Of a stretch of DNA of 64,000 nt, positions 16,112 through 23,938 are shown piece by piece. The notes below the pieces were generated by a model. That model had not been told where the DNA came from and did not search any database. It saw only the letters and a program-made list of their open reading frames with translations. The stretch spans positions 1 through 64,000 of the forward strand of contig DATIDD010000070.1 in the NCBI GenBank assembly GCA_035456465.1, read 5' to 3'. How positions within the stretch are numbered: position 1 is the first letter of the stretch; every line of letters begins with the position of its first letter. Source of the stretch: DATHTC01 sp035456465. Its GTDB lineage: Bacteria; Actinomycetota; Thermoleophilia; Gaiellales; Gaiellaceae. The translations under genes and the position numbers were made by a program.

Positions 16112-16738
16112 GTGTACGGCTTGACACGAGGAACGATGACGCTGCTGGGCGTCGCCGGCGCGGGCTTCCTCCTCTGGCTCGCGAGCCAGGTGGAGTCCGA
16201 CAGCACCGCCGGGTACTGGACGAACGTCGGCCTGATCGCCGCGGCCGGCCTCGTGCTGGCGCTCTCGCAGCTGCTGGGCGGGTGGACGAAATGGGGGCTG
16301 CCGCGCCTCTCCGCGACCGTCTTCCTGCTCGGCTTCGTCCCGGCGCTCGTCGCCGGCGGGCTCGTGCTGCTGCACGCCCAGCCGGACGCATCGGGGCTCG
16401 GGTCGGGCTGGGCGGGCGACCTCGGGGTGGGCGGGCTCGCCGACGACCTCGCGGCCGTGCTCCCGGCAATCGCGCTCGCGCTCGGGCTCGTGCTGGGCTT
16501 CACGCTCGACACGACGGGGCCCCTCGTCGACGAGGAGGTCGAGGTCGAGGCGGAGCGGGGGAGGGACGACGCACGCCCGGTTCCCGCCGACTCCGTCGCC
16601 GTCGACTCGCGCGCGAGCGACGATCCCGTCGCGGCGGAGCGTCGCGAGCTCGACCGGGAGCGCGTCGCCGACGACGACCGGGAGCTCGTCGAGGACGGCG
16701 ACGGCACGCCGCGGCGCCGCGGGCTCTTCCGCCGCTGA
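16112..16738 (+). CDS. Membrane protein with charged C-terminal tail, 208 aa
   Basis: Four predicted transmembrane helices lie in the first 140 residues (about 10-28, 38-58, 70-92 and 115-138). A strongly acidic and basic mixed cytosolic tail of about 70 residues ends in RRRGLFRR. A clear ribosome binding site (GAGGAGGGAA) fixes the GTG start. The function is unknown. A strong hairpin follows at 16753, so this is probably a single-gene unit. Confidence 0.8.
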   Translation: MYGLTRGTMTLLGVAGAGFLLWLASQVESDSTAGYWTNVGLIAAAGLVLALSQLLGGWTKWGLPRLSATVFLLGFVPALVAGGLVLLHAQPDASGLGSGWAGDLGVGGLADDLAAVLPAIALALGLVLGFTLDTTGPLVDEEVEVEAERGRDDARPVPADSVAVDSRASDDPVAAERRELDRERVADDDRELVEDGDGTPRRRGLFRR

Positions 16739-16752
16739 GCCGGGGCCCGGGT

Positions 16753-16782
16753 GGGCCCCGCGCCGCGACGGGCGCGGGGCCC
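16753..16782 (+). terminator. GC-rich terminator hairpin
   Basis: Twelve-base perfect arms (GGGCCCCGCGCC at 16753-16764, complement at 16771-16782) with a 6-base loop. A second, smaller hairpin (GGGGCCC/GGGCCCC, 16742-16759) overlaps its left arm, so the two are mutually exclusive. Confidence 0.8.
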
Positions 16783-16832
16783 CATGCCCTAGGACGAGGG
16801 ATCGCGGAAACCGCCTCGGGCGGCGATGGAAC

Positions 16833-17093
16833 ATGCAGCCCATGAAGCCCGCCGCATCGGGATCAGGGGGCAAGGGCGCCGCCCTGCTCCTCGAGCACTG
16901 CACTGCCCTCGAGCGCCTCACCGGACCGCCCCGGCCGCCGGCGCCGGACCGGCTCGCCGCCGAGATCGGCGGCGATTTCGCGTGGCGCCTCGTGCACGCG
17001 CTGTCGCGGGAGGAGCCGACCCGTGGACGCGCCGGCGCCGTCCTGCGGCGGTTCGCGGGCTCGGAGCGCCTGTTCGGGCTCTCGAGCGCCTGA
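16833..17093 (+). CDS. Small helical protein, 86 aa, unknown
   Basis: After about 12 flexible residues come two or three predicted helices (AALLLEHCTALERL, APDRLAAEIGGDFAWRLVHALS). There are no membrane segments. The ribosome binding site is weak; ATG at 16842 is an alternative start. It follows the terminator and precedes convergent genes. Confidence 0.5.
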   Translation: MQPMKPAASGSGGKGAALLLEHCTALERLTGPPRPPAPDRLAAEIGGDFAWRLVHALSREEPTRGRAGAVLRRFAGSERLFGLSSA

Positions 17094-17120
17094 GCCGCGA
17101 GTCGGCGCGCCTCCGGACGG

Positions 17121-17312
17121 CTAGAGCTCGGCGTCGCGCCCGTAGAGGCGGACGTACAGGAAGATCGCGAACCCGGAGACGGCGGCGACGATGAAGGACG
17201 TCCCCGAGCCGACGTCGAGCGCGACCATCCCGAAGAAGATGAACACGGCGAGGGAGATCGCCCAGAGGCCTGCGCTCACGCCGGGGTCGATGCTCGGGGG
17301 ACGGAGGTGCAC
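17121..17312 (-). CDS. Small two-helix membrane protein, 63 aa
   Basis: Two transmembrane helices at about residues 14-34 and 38-57 are separated by a short GSG loop, and the tail is charged (YGRDAEL). A TAGGAT hexamer lies nine bases before the GTG, so it may be translated from a leaderless mRNA. I recognise no family. Confidence 0.65.
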   Translation of the reverse strand: MHLRPPSIDPGVSAGLWAISLAVFIFFGMVALDVGSGTSFIVAAVSGFAIFLYVRLYGRDAEL

Positions 17313-17383
17313 CGGCCGCCGATCCTACCCGGCAGCCGGACGCGGCGGGCCGGTCGCCGCCGCGTCCGTCGGGACTGCGTGCG

Positions 17384-18781
17384 CTACGGGTCGAGCCGGA
17401 ACGGCGGGTACTCGTCGCGCATCAGCGAGACGTAGGCGCAGACGCGCATTGCCCACCGGTTCATGCCCACGACGAGGCGCCAGACCTCCTCCGGGTAGCG
17501 GCTCGTGAACAGCAGCGAGAACCCCGCGACGAGGACGAGCACCGTGTTCAGGCTGATGGGCCCGAGCCGCCAGCCGCCCTCGAAGACCCACGTGACGCCG
17601 CCGACGAGGAACGCGGTGATCACGAGGTGCGGGATCGCGAGCAGCCACTTGACCAGCACGAGCCCGCGCGAGAGCCGCTCGGGGTACTCGACCGACAGCC
17701 GAGCCGGGTAATCGGGGACGTCCGCCAGCGTGAACGGGGGATAGCGGTCGGTGCCGATCCCGTTCGTCGCGTAGTAGGCGACGCGCCAGCCCCAGCGCAG
17801 CACGCCGACGTTGAACTCGAAGATCGACGCGGGATAGCGCCCCGTGAACAGGATCGCGAAGAAGGCGAAGATCGTGAGCACGACGTACGCGGCCGCGAGG
17901 AACACGAGAACGATCCAGTGCGGGATCGCGAGGAACCACTTCACCAACCACAGCCAGCGGCTCAGGCCGGGGTCGAGCTCGGCCTCGAGCTCGACCGGGT
18001 AGGCGGGCGCCGCCTGCGGGCCGGCCGTCGCGGCGACGGGCAGCGCCGCCGCACCGCTCGCGCCTGGGCCGCTCGGGCCGGCAGAGCCGCGGATGCCCAG
18101 CGCGAGCAGCACCCCGCTCCCGACGAGCAGCACCGCGCCCCCGAGCAGCAGGACGAGGGCGAGCCAGCCGAGGAAGTCCACCTTGCCTCCCACGGCGACG
18201 TCCGCCGCGACGCCGCGCGAGCCGTCCGCGTTCATCACGACGACCGACCACTCGCCCTTGCGGACCTCCCACGTCAGCGTCTGCGTCCCGGCGCCGCCGC
18301 GGCTGGCCACCCAGAAGCTCTGGTCGCCCGGAGGGCTCGAGGGCGCGCTGCCGTCCCGGCGGGCGTAGTCGACGTGGAACGGGTCGTAGCCGACGTCGTC
18401 CACCAGGTCGCGCTCGACGCCGCCGACGTAGCTCTCGACCGCGTCCGCCGGCCCGATCCCGACGAACACGGGCGTCGTCGAGGTCGCCCTGATCTTCACC
18501 GAGCCGAGGTGGTCCTCGAACCAGCGCGGCGTGTCGTCGCCGGCGAACACGTCGACGCGCTCGTGCACGAGCGCGTACGTGGGCGTCGCGAACCGCTCGG
18601 CCGACGTCGTGAAGTAGCCGTCGTCGTCGCGCTGCGTCGCGTTCGCCCACACGAGCACGCCGCCGCCCACCACGAGCGCGATCGCGACGAGCGCGCCGAG
18701 GCTCCCGAGCACGATCAGGAGGATCCGGCCGGGCCCGTAGCCGCGGCCCGCGGGTGCGGCCTCGGATGGTGCCGTGGACAT
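17384..18781 (-). CDS. Membrane protein with two DUF4389 domains, 465 aa
   Basis: The N-terminal part has a transmembrane helix (about 17-45), an extracytoplasmic beta-rich region (about 50-195) and a second helix pair. The C-terminal half carries two DUF4389 units, each with the hallmark WLVKWFLAIPHWIVL or LVKWLLAIPHLVI helix and a later RYPPF or EYPPF motif. ATG at 18781 has a good ribosome binding site (AGGAGAAGCG). DUF4389 proteins are common in actinobacteria and have no known function. Confidence 0.85.
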   Translation of the reverse strand: MSTAPSEAAPAGRGYGPGRILLIVLGSLGALVAIALVVGGGVLVWANATQRDDDGYFTTSAERFATPTYALVHERVDVFAGDDTPRWFEDHLGSVKIRATSTTPVFVGIGPADAVESYVGGVERDLVDDVGYDPFHVDYARRDGSAPSSPPGDQSFWVASRGGAGTQTLTWEVRKGEWSVVVMNADGSRGVAADVAVGGKVDFLGWLALVLLLGGAVLLVGSGVLLALGIRGSAGPSGPGASGAAALPVAATAGPQAAPAYPVELEAELDPGLSRWLWLVKWFLAIPHWIVLVFLAAAYVVLTIFAFFAILFTGRYPASIFEFNVGVLRWGWRVAYYATNGIGTDRYPPFTLADVPDYPARLSVEYPERLSRGLVLVKWLLAIPHLVITAFLVGGVTWVFEGGWRLGPISLNTVLVLVAGFSLLFTSRYPEEVWRLVVGMNRWAMRVCAYVSLMRDEYPPFRLDP

Positions 18782-19065
18782 CGCTTCTCCTCTCTCGACA
18801 GGTCTCGCCGGAAGCCTCGCAGCGCGGCGCCTCGCGGCCAATCCGCGTACACCACGATCCCGGCGGGAAAGCCCGCCCGATCCGAAAGAAGCCGAAAAAG
18901 AAGTTCGTCGAGCCGGTGGCGCTTTCGTCCACCGAATCCGCTGACCTTCGGCTTCCGCCTACCGTCACCGGACGCGGTTTCGACCTACTCGCGCTCCGTG
19001 CTCGACGCAAGGGGGAATCTAGAGGGCCTCCCGAGTGCGCGCAAGGGCGCGCGGACGGCATTTCC

Positions 19066-19091
19066 CGCAATTTGCGATTGTTTCAACAATC
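19066..19091. promoter_or_regulatory. Two overlapping palindromes in an AT-rich island
   Basis: The 430-base gap between divergent genes (18782-19211) contains an AT-rich island. In it CGCAA-T-TTGCG (19066-19076) abuts GATTGTT-TC-AACAATC (19076-19091), both perfect inverted repeats sharing one base. Such short symmetric sites are typical operators, presumably for uppP or the DUF4389 gene. I see no other feature in the rest of the gap. Confidence 0.5.
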
Positions 19092-19139
19092 CACAATTCC
19101 ACAGCTTTTCGTGCAGGATGTGGACAACTCTGTGGATCA
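19087..19139. promoter_or_regulatory. Cluster of four DnaA-box-like sites
   Basis: TGTGGACAA at 19119-19127 is an exact reverse complement of TTGTCCACA. TGTGGATCA at 19131-19139 differs from TGTGGATAA by one base. Facing them are CAATCCACA (19087-19095) and AATTCCACA (19095-19103), which are weaker. The sites are arranged as two inverted pairs. They may bind DnaA as a titration or regulatory site; dnaA and dnaN are not nearby. Confidence 0.4.
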
Positions 19140-19211
19140 CGTGCAGGAGCCGCGGCGGTACCGTTCGGCGCCGTGCGGCACCGGGTCGCGTGGACGGTGG
19201 GAGGGGCGGGG

Positions 19212-20111
19212 ATGGCCGTCGCGCTCGCGCTCGCCGTCTCTGGGTGGGGGGAGGAGCCCGGCGCGCTCACGAACTGGCAGGCCCTCGTCCTCGGCATCGT
19301 CCAGGGCGCCACCGAGCTGCTGCCGATCTCGTCCTCCGGCCACCTGATCCTGGTGCCCTGGCTCGCGGACTGGCAGTACCTGCAGGAGCACGACGAGTTC
19401 AACCAGACGTTCGACGTGGCGCTCCACCTCGGCACCCTCGTGGCCGTCGTCGCGTACTTCCGGCACGAGGTGGTCGCGTTCACCGTGGCGTGGTTCCGCA
19501 CGCTGCGTACGCGCCGCCTCGAGACCGCCGACGAGCGCCTCGCGTGGATCGTGTTCGTGGCGACGATCCCGGCGGTGATCGCCGGCGGCCTCGGCGAGTC
19601 GTGGATCGCCGACCACCTGGGAGAGCCGTGGCAGATCGCGATCCTGCTCGGCGTCTTCGCCGTCGTCCTGTGGCTCGCGGACCGGCGGCCGCAGGACCGG
19701 CCGATGGACCGGCTCGGCCTCGGCCAGGCGCTCGCGGTCGGCGTGGCGCAGTCGCTCGCGCTCGCGCCGGGCGTGTCGCGGTCGGGGATCACGATCACGG
19801 CGGCGCGGCTGCTGCGGCTCGACCGCGACGCGGCGGCTCGGCTCTCGTTCCTGCTGCTGATCCCGACCGTGTTCGGGGCGGTGCTCTTCAAGGGCGTCAC
19901 CGACGTGGTCCTCGGCGACCTCCCGGCGGGATGGCAGGGGCCCTTCCTCGTCGGGACGCTCGCGGCCGCGGTCAGTGGGCTCGTGGCGATCTGGGCGCTG
20001 CTCGGCTACGTCCGGCGGCACGACTACACCGTCTTCGTCGTCTACCGCTTGATCGTGGCGGCGCTCGTGCTGCTGGTGATCGCCTCCGGCGCCCGCGGGG
20101 CAGGCTTCTGA
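19212..20111 (+). CDS. uppP: Undecaprenyl-diphosphatase
   Basis: A 299-residue integral membrane enzyme that dephosphorylates undecaprenyl diphosphate for reuse as the carrier lipid in peptidoglycan synthesis. Family motifs are intact: GIVQGATELLPISSSGHL (about residues 28-45) and PGVSRSG (about 180). About eight transmembrane helices are predicted. ATG at 19212 is chosen for the GGGAGGGGCGGGG ribosome binding site; a GTG 39 bases upstream is an alternative. Overproduction gives bacitracin resistance in other bacteria. Confidence 0.95.
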   Translation: MAVALALAVSGWGEEPGALTNWQALVLGIVQGATELLPISSSGHLILVPWLADWQYLQEHDEFNQTFDVALHLGTLVAVVAYFRHEVVAFTVAWFRTLRTRRLETADERLAWIVFVATIPAVIAGGLGESWIADHLGEPWQIAILLGVFAVVLWLADRRPQDRPMDRLGLGQALAVGVAQSLALAPGVSRSGITITAARLLRLDRDAAARLSFLLLIPTVFGAVLFKGVTDVVLGDLPAGWQGPFLVGTLAAAVSGLVAIWALLGYVRRHDYTVFVVYRLIVAALVLLVIASGARGAGF

Positions 20112-21019
20112 GGGAGCGGCCCGTCGCGCTCGTCGTCGCGGGGGCCGTCTGCATCGCCTTCTCCGCGATCCTCGTCCGCCTCGCGGACGTGACGCCGTCC
20201 ACCGCCGCGTTCTACCGCTGCGCCTACGCACTGCCGCCGCTCGCGGTGCTGGCGCTCTGGGAGCGCCGGCGCTACGGCTCGCGGGGCTGGCGGCCGCGCC
20301 TGCTCGCGTGGGCCGCGGGGCTGTTCTTCGCCGCCGACCTCGTGCTCTGGCATCACTCGATCGCCGCCGTCGGCGCCGGCCTCGCGACGGTGCTCGGCAA
20401 CGTCCAGGTCGTGCTCGTGCCGCTCGCCGCCTGGCTGTTGCTGTCCGAGCGTCCCGGAGCGCGCGTCGTGGCCGCGGTGCCGGTCGTGCTGGTCGGGGTC
20501 GTGCTCATCTCCGGCGTGGTGGGGGAGGGTGCCTACGGCGACGATCCGGCGCTCGGCGTCCTCTTCGGCGTGCTCACGGCGGTCGCCTATGCCGGGTTCC
20601 TGCTCGTCCTCCGCGCGGGCTCCGCCGACGCGCGCGGCTCGGCGGGGACGCTCTTCCACGCGACGCTCGCGGCGGCGATCGCCGTGGTGCCGACGGGCTG
20701 GCTCCTCGGCGAGCTCGAGCTCCGGACCTCCTGGGAGGCGTTTGCCTGGCTGGTCGTCCTCGCGCTGACCTCGCAGGTGCTCGGCTGGCTGCTGATCACG
20801 GTGGCGCTCCCGCTCGTGCCGGCGGCGGTGAGCTCGGTCGTGCTCACGCTGCAGCCGATGCTGTCGGTCGTGTTCGCGATGATCCTGCTCGACGAGGACC
20901 CGTCCGCCGTCCAGCTCGCGGGAATCGTGGTGGTGATCGCAGGCATTCTCCTGGCGACCGTGGGACGGCGCAGCAGCGGCACCGAGCCCGCCGAGCCCGT
21001 CGGCGCGGTGTCGTCGTGA
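20108..21019 (+). CDS. EamA/DMT-family transporter with a probable CTG start
   Basis: A 303-residue, ten-helix drug/metabolite transporter with two EamA repeats (about residues 5-137 and 150-288). The substrate is unknown. No ATG, GTG or TTG exists before residue 28, well inside the first helix. The reading frame becomes protein-like at CTG 20108, which overlaps the uppP stop as CTGA, just as other gene pairs here overlap as ATGA or GTGA. Translation from CTG by coupling is therefore inferred. Confidence 0.85.
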   Translation: MRERPVALVVAGAVCIAFSAILVRLADVTPSTAAFYRCAYALPPLAVLALWERRRYGSRGWRPRLLAWAAGLFFAADLVLWHHSIAAVGAGLATVLGNVQVVLVPLAAWLLLSERPGARVVAAVPVVLVGVVLISGVVGEGAYGDDPALGVLFGVLTAVAYAGFLLVLRAGSADARGSAGTLFHATLAAAIAVVPTGWLLGELELRTSWEAFAWLVVLALTSQVLGWLLITVALPLVPAAVSSVVLTLQPMLSVVFAMILLDEDPSAVQLAGIVVVIAGILLATVGRRSSGTEPAEPVGAVSS

Positions 21020-21143
21020 GTCGACGGCCGCGGCGCCGCGTCGAGCGCTCGTCAATCGTCCGGCGGTGGTTCCGCGGTGCTCCACCGTGCGGGCGACAGT
21101 AGGTGAGCCGGTTCCGGAGTGGGCGAGGAAACGCGTTCGGGCG

Positions 21144-21779
21144 TCACGCCGCTCGCTCGGTGGCTCTCCCTCTGTTGGCCTGCGCGAACGCGTGCCCGTA
21201 GGCGGGGTTGCTGAACCGGAACGTCGCCCCGCCTCTGCTCACGTTCTTGACGGAGACGCATCGGCCGATGGCTTTCGCGAGTTCCCGATCCTCGGCGGCA
21301 TGGGCCTTGTCCCATGCACGATTCTCGGCCTTGATCGCCTTGAGTCGTGCCTGATCCTCCGGACTGACCTTGACCTTGTCGCGGAACACGATCGCGGCCA
21401 GGACGATCCAGGTCACGATCGCGAGAAGGAGACCGATCCACCATGCGAAAGGCAGGATCCAGATCGCGCCGGCGATGAGAGCGACCAACGCGACGATGCT
21501 CAGAAAACTGGCGAGACCGCCGGCCTGGTTCGCCTTCTTCGCCTCCTCGACGCGTCTCAGAACTGCGTCGTCGCTCGAATCGAGGGGCCGCTCGTAGTGC
21601 TTCTCGTGCACCGCGGCGCATCCGTCGCACAGCGGGAACCCGACGCTCAGGAACGTCTTGCCCATCGTGTCGCTGTTGCCCGCCTTGATCACGTGATCTC
21701 CTGCCGCGAGCCCTCCGCAGAACGCGCACGTTCCCGGGGGAGTCGCGTACGCGCCGCCCTTCACGTAGACCTCGTACAT
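21144..21779 (-). CDS. Membrane protein with N-terminal double CxxC zinc site, 211 aa
   Basis: The N-terminal 50 residues contain CAFCGG and CDGC, likely a zinc site, in a soluble domain. Two transmembrane helices follow at about 90-110 and 112-132, then a charged coiled region (VSPEDQARLKAIKAENRAWDKAHA). The C-terminal segment contains FRFSNPAYGHAFAQAN. The start is certain: a perfect AGGAGGTG ribosome binding site precedes ATG at 21779. The function is unknown. Confidence 0.8.
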   Translation of the reverse strand: MYEVYVKGGAYATPPGTCAFCGGLAAGDHVIKAGNSDTMGKTFLSVGFPLCDGCAAVHEKHYERPLDSSDDAVLRRVEEAKKANQAGGLASFLSIVALVALIAGAIWILPFAWWIGLLLAIVTWIVLAAIVFRDKVKVSPEDQARLKAIKAENRAWDKAHAAEDRELAKAIGRCVSVKNVSRGGATFRFSNPAYGHAFAQANRGRATERAA

Positions 21780-22010
21780 CGCCGCACCTCCTGACCCACG
21801 AAGAACCAACCCGTCCGGGCTCCGTACGGCGAGCGTAGTTCCGACCGCCCGATCCAACATTGGGTCGGACTACCGAGCCGGGTGCCTGCTTCTACCGACG
21901 ACGCGCTCTCGGTTTCCGGGCCGGGCCCGGCGCGGCAGCCAGTCGTCCCGCGCCTCCAGCGCCTGGACGCGGAAGTGCGCGTCGTTGGCGAGCCCCGAGC
22001 TCCCCGGGCT

Positions 22011-22463
22011 TCAGAGGCGCCGCCCGCCGGCGCCGGGCTCCGGCGCGAGGCGGCGGGCGACGAGCAGGACGAGCACGGCCTCGAGCGCGACGAGGACGAG
22101 CGCGAGGATGATCGACGCCCAGATCGCCGTCCACCAGAACTCGTCGATCGTGAGGTTGTCCGTGAGCGCATCCGTGAGCTCGAGCAGGATCGCGTTGATG
22201 ACGATCGCCAGCAGCCCGAGGACGACGAGTCCGAACGGGAGCGTCAGGGCGCGCAGGATCGTCCCCACGGCGGCGTTCACGAGCCCGAAGAGCAGCGATA
22301 CCCAGAGGTAGCCGAAGAAGCCGCCGGACATCTCCATCCCCGGGAGGAGCCAGGCCGTGATCCCGAACGCCAGCGCCGTGAGCGCGAGACGGAGCACGAC
22401 GAGCAGGAGGAGCACCGTACGGAGGATACGCCGCCGCGCGTCTTGGAGCACGCTCGCGCGCAC
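22011..22463 (-). CDS. Phage-holin-4-like (YvlD type) membrane protein
   Basis: A 150-residue protein with four transmembrane helices and the PF04020 pattern: ITAWLLPGMEMSGGFFGYLWVSLLFGLVNAAVGTILRALTLP split over two helices, then LVVLGLLAIVINAILLELTDAL. Despite the family name these are usually chromosomal envelope proteins of unknown role. GTG at 22463 or 22451 is the likely start; upstream codons read like shadow. Confidence 0.8.
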   Translation of the reverse strand: MRASVLQDARRRILRTVLLLLVVLRLALTALAFGITAWLLPGMEMSGGFFGYLWVSLLFGLVNAAVGTILRALTLPFGLVVLGLLAIVINAILLELTDALTDNLTIDEFWWTAIWASIILALVLVALEAVLVLLVARRLAPEPGAGGRRL

Positions 22464-22489
22464 CACCGGTGCGGCGGCCGTCGCGCCGC

Positions 22490-22672
22490 TCAGTCGGCGG
22501 CGAGGCGTCGAAGCGATGCGCGGACTGCGCCGGGCGCCTCGACCCACACGAAATGCCCGGCACCCTCGACCACCGCGACCCACGCGTCCGGAATCCGCTC
22601 GGCCCCGTCCGTCGAGGCGGCGACCGGCATCGGGCTCCGCGTCGACACTCGCGCCAACGGAGGCGCTCGCAC
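22490..22672 (-). pseudogene. Remnant of an alpha/beta-hydrolase, C-terminal end only
   Basis: The last 45 residues (DAWVAVVEGAGHFVWVEAPG and onward to SLRRLAAD) match the C-terminus of alpha/beta-hydrolase fold enzymes, including the catalytic His in GAGHF. The nucleophile Ser, the acid and the core are missing. The fragment stops upstream exactly where the next gene's 3' end begins, so the rest was lost, probably by deletion. Confidence 0.65.
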
Positions 22673-23088
22673 TAGCGCCGACGGCTGTTGAGCCAGCGGC
22701 GAACTGCGCCAGCAGCGTCGTTCGCGACCCGAGGTACTCGTCGGCCGGGATTGAGGAGCTCGCCGAGCTCAGTTGGCCGGCCCACTTCCTGCCAAACGCC
22801 GTCCGCGTCTCGCGTGTACGACGGCCCGCCGTCGAGGCTCATTGTCTGCTCTCCGCCGCGGTCGACGAACTCGACGAGGTGGGGCGCGAACCACACGTGC
22901 TCGTCGGTATCGTCGAAGAACACCGACAACGCGAAGTCTTCGCCACGGTCTCCAATGATCGGACCGGCGCCGGACGACGACGGAACCGACTCACCGAACA
23001 CCTTCCCGACCCGGCCGGCGAACCCGTGCTCGTGCATCTCTTCCGTGTCGCAGATGCGAACGCGATCACCGAAGCCCGGTGCGGTCAC
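22672..23088 (-). CDS. Unknown soluble beta-rich protein, 138 aa
   Basis: The sequence begins VTAPGFGDRVRICDTEEMHEH and contains GFAGRVGKVFG, DFALSVFFDD and HVWFAPHLVEFVD. This pattern recalls a widespread conserved hypothetical family with an SH3-like or small beta-barrel fold. The GTG at 23088 starts the conserved part; GTG at 23115 is an alternative. It is divergent from the signal peptidase gene. Function unknown. Confidence 0.7.
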   Translation of the reverse strand: MTAPGFGDRVRICDTEEMHEHGFAGRVGKVFGESVPSSSGAGPIIGDRGEDFALSVFFDDTDEHVWFAPHLVEFVDRGGEQTMSLDGGPSYTRDADGVWQEVGRPTELGELLNPGRRVPRVANDAAGAVRRWLNSRRR

Positions 23089-23191
23089 ACACGCGATCCT
23101 GCCAGAGGCACGCACGAGCACGCACAAGGGACATTCCCGAACGCCGGCAGGCGATAGACCACGCGTTGGTGGAGGCAGAGAATGCGACGAG

Positions 23192-23785
23192 ATGGCCCCG
23201 AGGTGGCGCGCAGGCCGGACGCTCGTGTGGCTATCGATCGCAACCGTGGTCGCGGTTGTAGCCGTCTTTGCGATTCTCTGGTCGACGAGCTTGCTCGTGC
23301 CGGTCGTGGGCGGTGCGGGGGCGAGCAACGCCCCGACGATCCCGGCATGTAGCGGCCGCTACCTCGCCGAAGGCTTCACCTACCGCTTCCGCGATCCGCA
23401 TCGGGGGGAGCTTGTGGTCATCCACGCCCGAGGGCAGGTCGGCGGCGTCATCACTCCGGACGCGCACGCACGCGACCTCAACCTCACCAAGCGTGTGATC
23501 GGCCTTCCGGGCGACACCGTCGTCGCTCACGACGGACGCGTCCTCGTCAACGGCAGAACCGCAGACGACATCCCAACGGCGGCCTTCCCGCCGACTTCTC
23601 TGGGGCCTGAGCAGTACTACGTCCTCGGCGACAACCGCAGCGAGTCCCAGGACAGCCGCGACTTCGGCCCGGTATCCCGCTCCGCGATCTTCGGCCGCGT
23701 TCTGCTGATCTATTGGCCGCTCGGACGATTCGGGACGCCCGGCTACGACAAGACCCTCGTACCGCCGGGACAGGTCGCCTGCTGA
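23192..23785 (+). CDS. Signal peptidase I (S26 family)
   Basis: A 197-residue membrane protease with one N-terminal transmembrane helix (about 11-35). The Lys box (TKRVIGLPGDTV) and the box E motif (GDNRSESQDSR) are intact. The Ser box reads GASNAPTI: the catalytic Ser is present, but the Met that normally follows is Asn. Members cleave Sec/Tat signal peptides or act on special substrates. The start is set at the ATG before the basic N-terminus; a GGAGGCAGAG site lies somewhat far upstream. Confidence 0.87.
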   Translation: MAPRWRAGRTLVWLSIATVVAVVAVFAILWSTSLLVPVVGGAGASNAPTIPACSGRYLAEGFTYRFRDPHRGELVVIHARGQVGGVITPDAHARDLNLTKRVIGLPGDTVVAHDGRVLVNGRTADDIPTAAFPPTSLGPEQYYVLGDNRSESQDSRDFGPVSRSAIFGRVLLIYWPLGRFGTPGYDKTLVPPGQVAC

Positions 23786-23938
23786 CCGTCTCCTCGCGCA
23801 GCCGGCACGGCCGGTCGGCACCATCGTCCGAACGCACGAGAAGCGGCGTTATGTCAAGTCGACACGAGACGCTCGCCGCGCCGGCCTCTGGGCCCCCGCT
23901 CGGGTTTGGGTCCGGCGGGCGCGCGGGATAGCCAACCA

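Noticed and set aside
19066..19139. Chromosomal replication origin.
   Set aside because: Four box-like sites are too few, and dnaA, dnaN, rpmH and gyr genes are absent from the window. A smaller DnaA-related site is kept as a hypothesis.
19035..19211. An N-terminal extension of uppP from 19035 or 19173.
   Set aside because: The extension crosses the DnaA-box-like sites and is not membrane-like, whereas ATG 19212 has a strong ribosome binding site.
17627..20107. A very long upstream extension of the EamA transporter frame.
   Set aside because: It is antisense to the DUF4389 gene and out of frame through uppP; only the part from 20108 has transporter character.
22011..22463. Prophage remnant, because of the phage-holin family name.
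   Set aside because: This family is mostly chromosomal, and there is no lysin, integrase or structural phage gene nearby.
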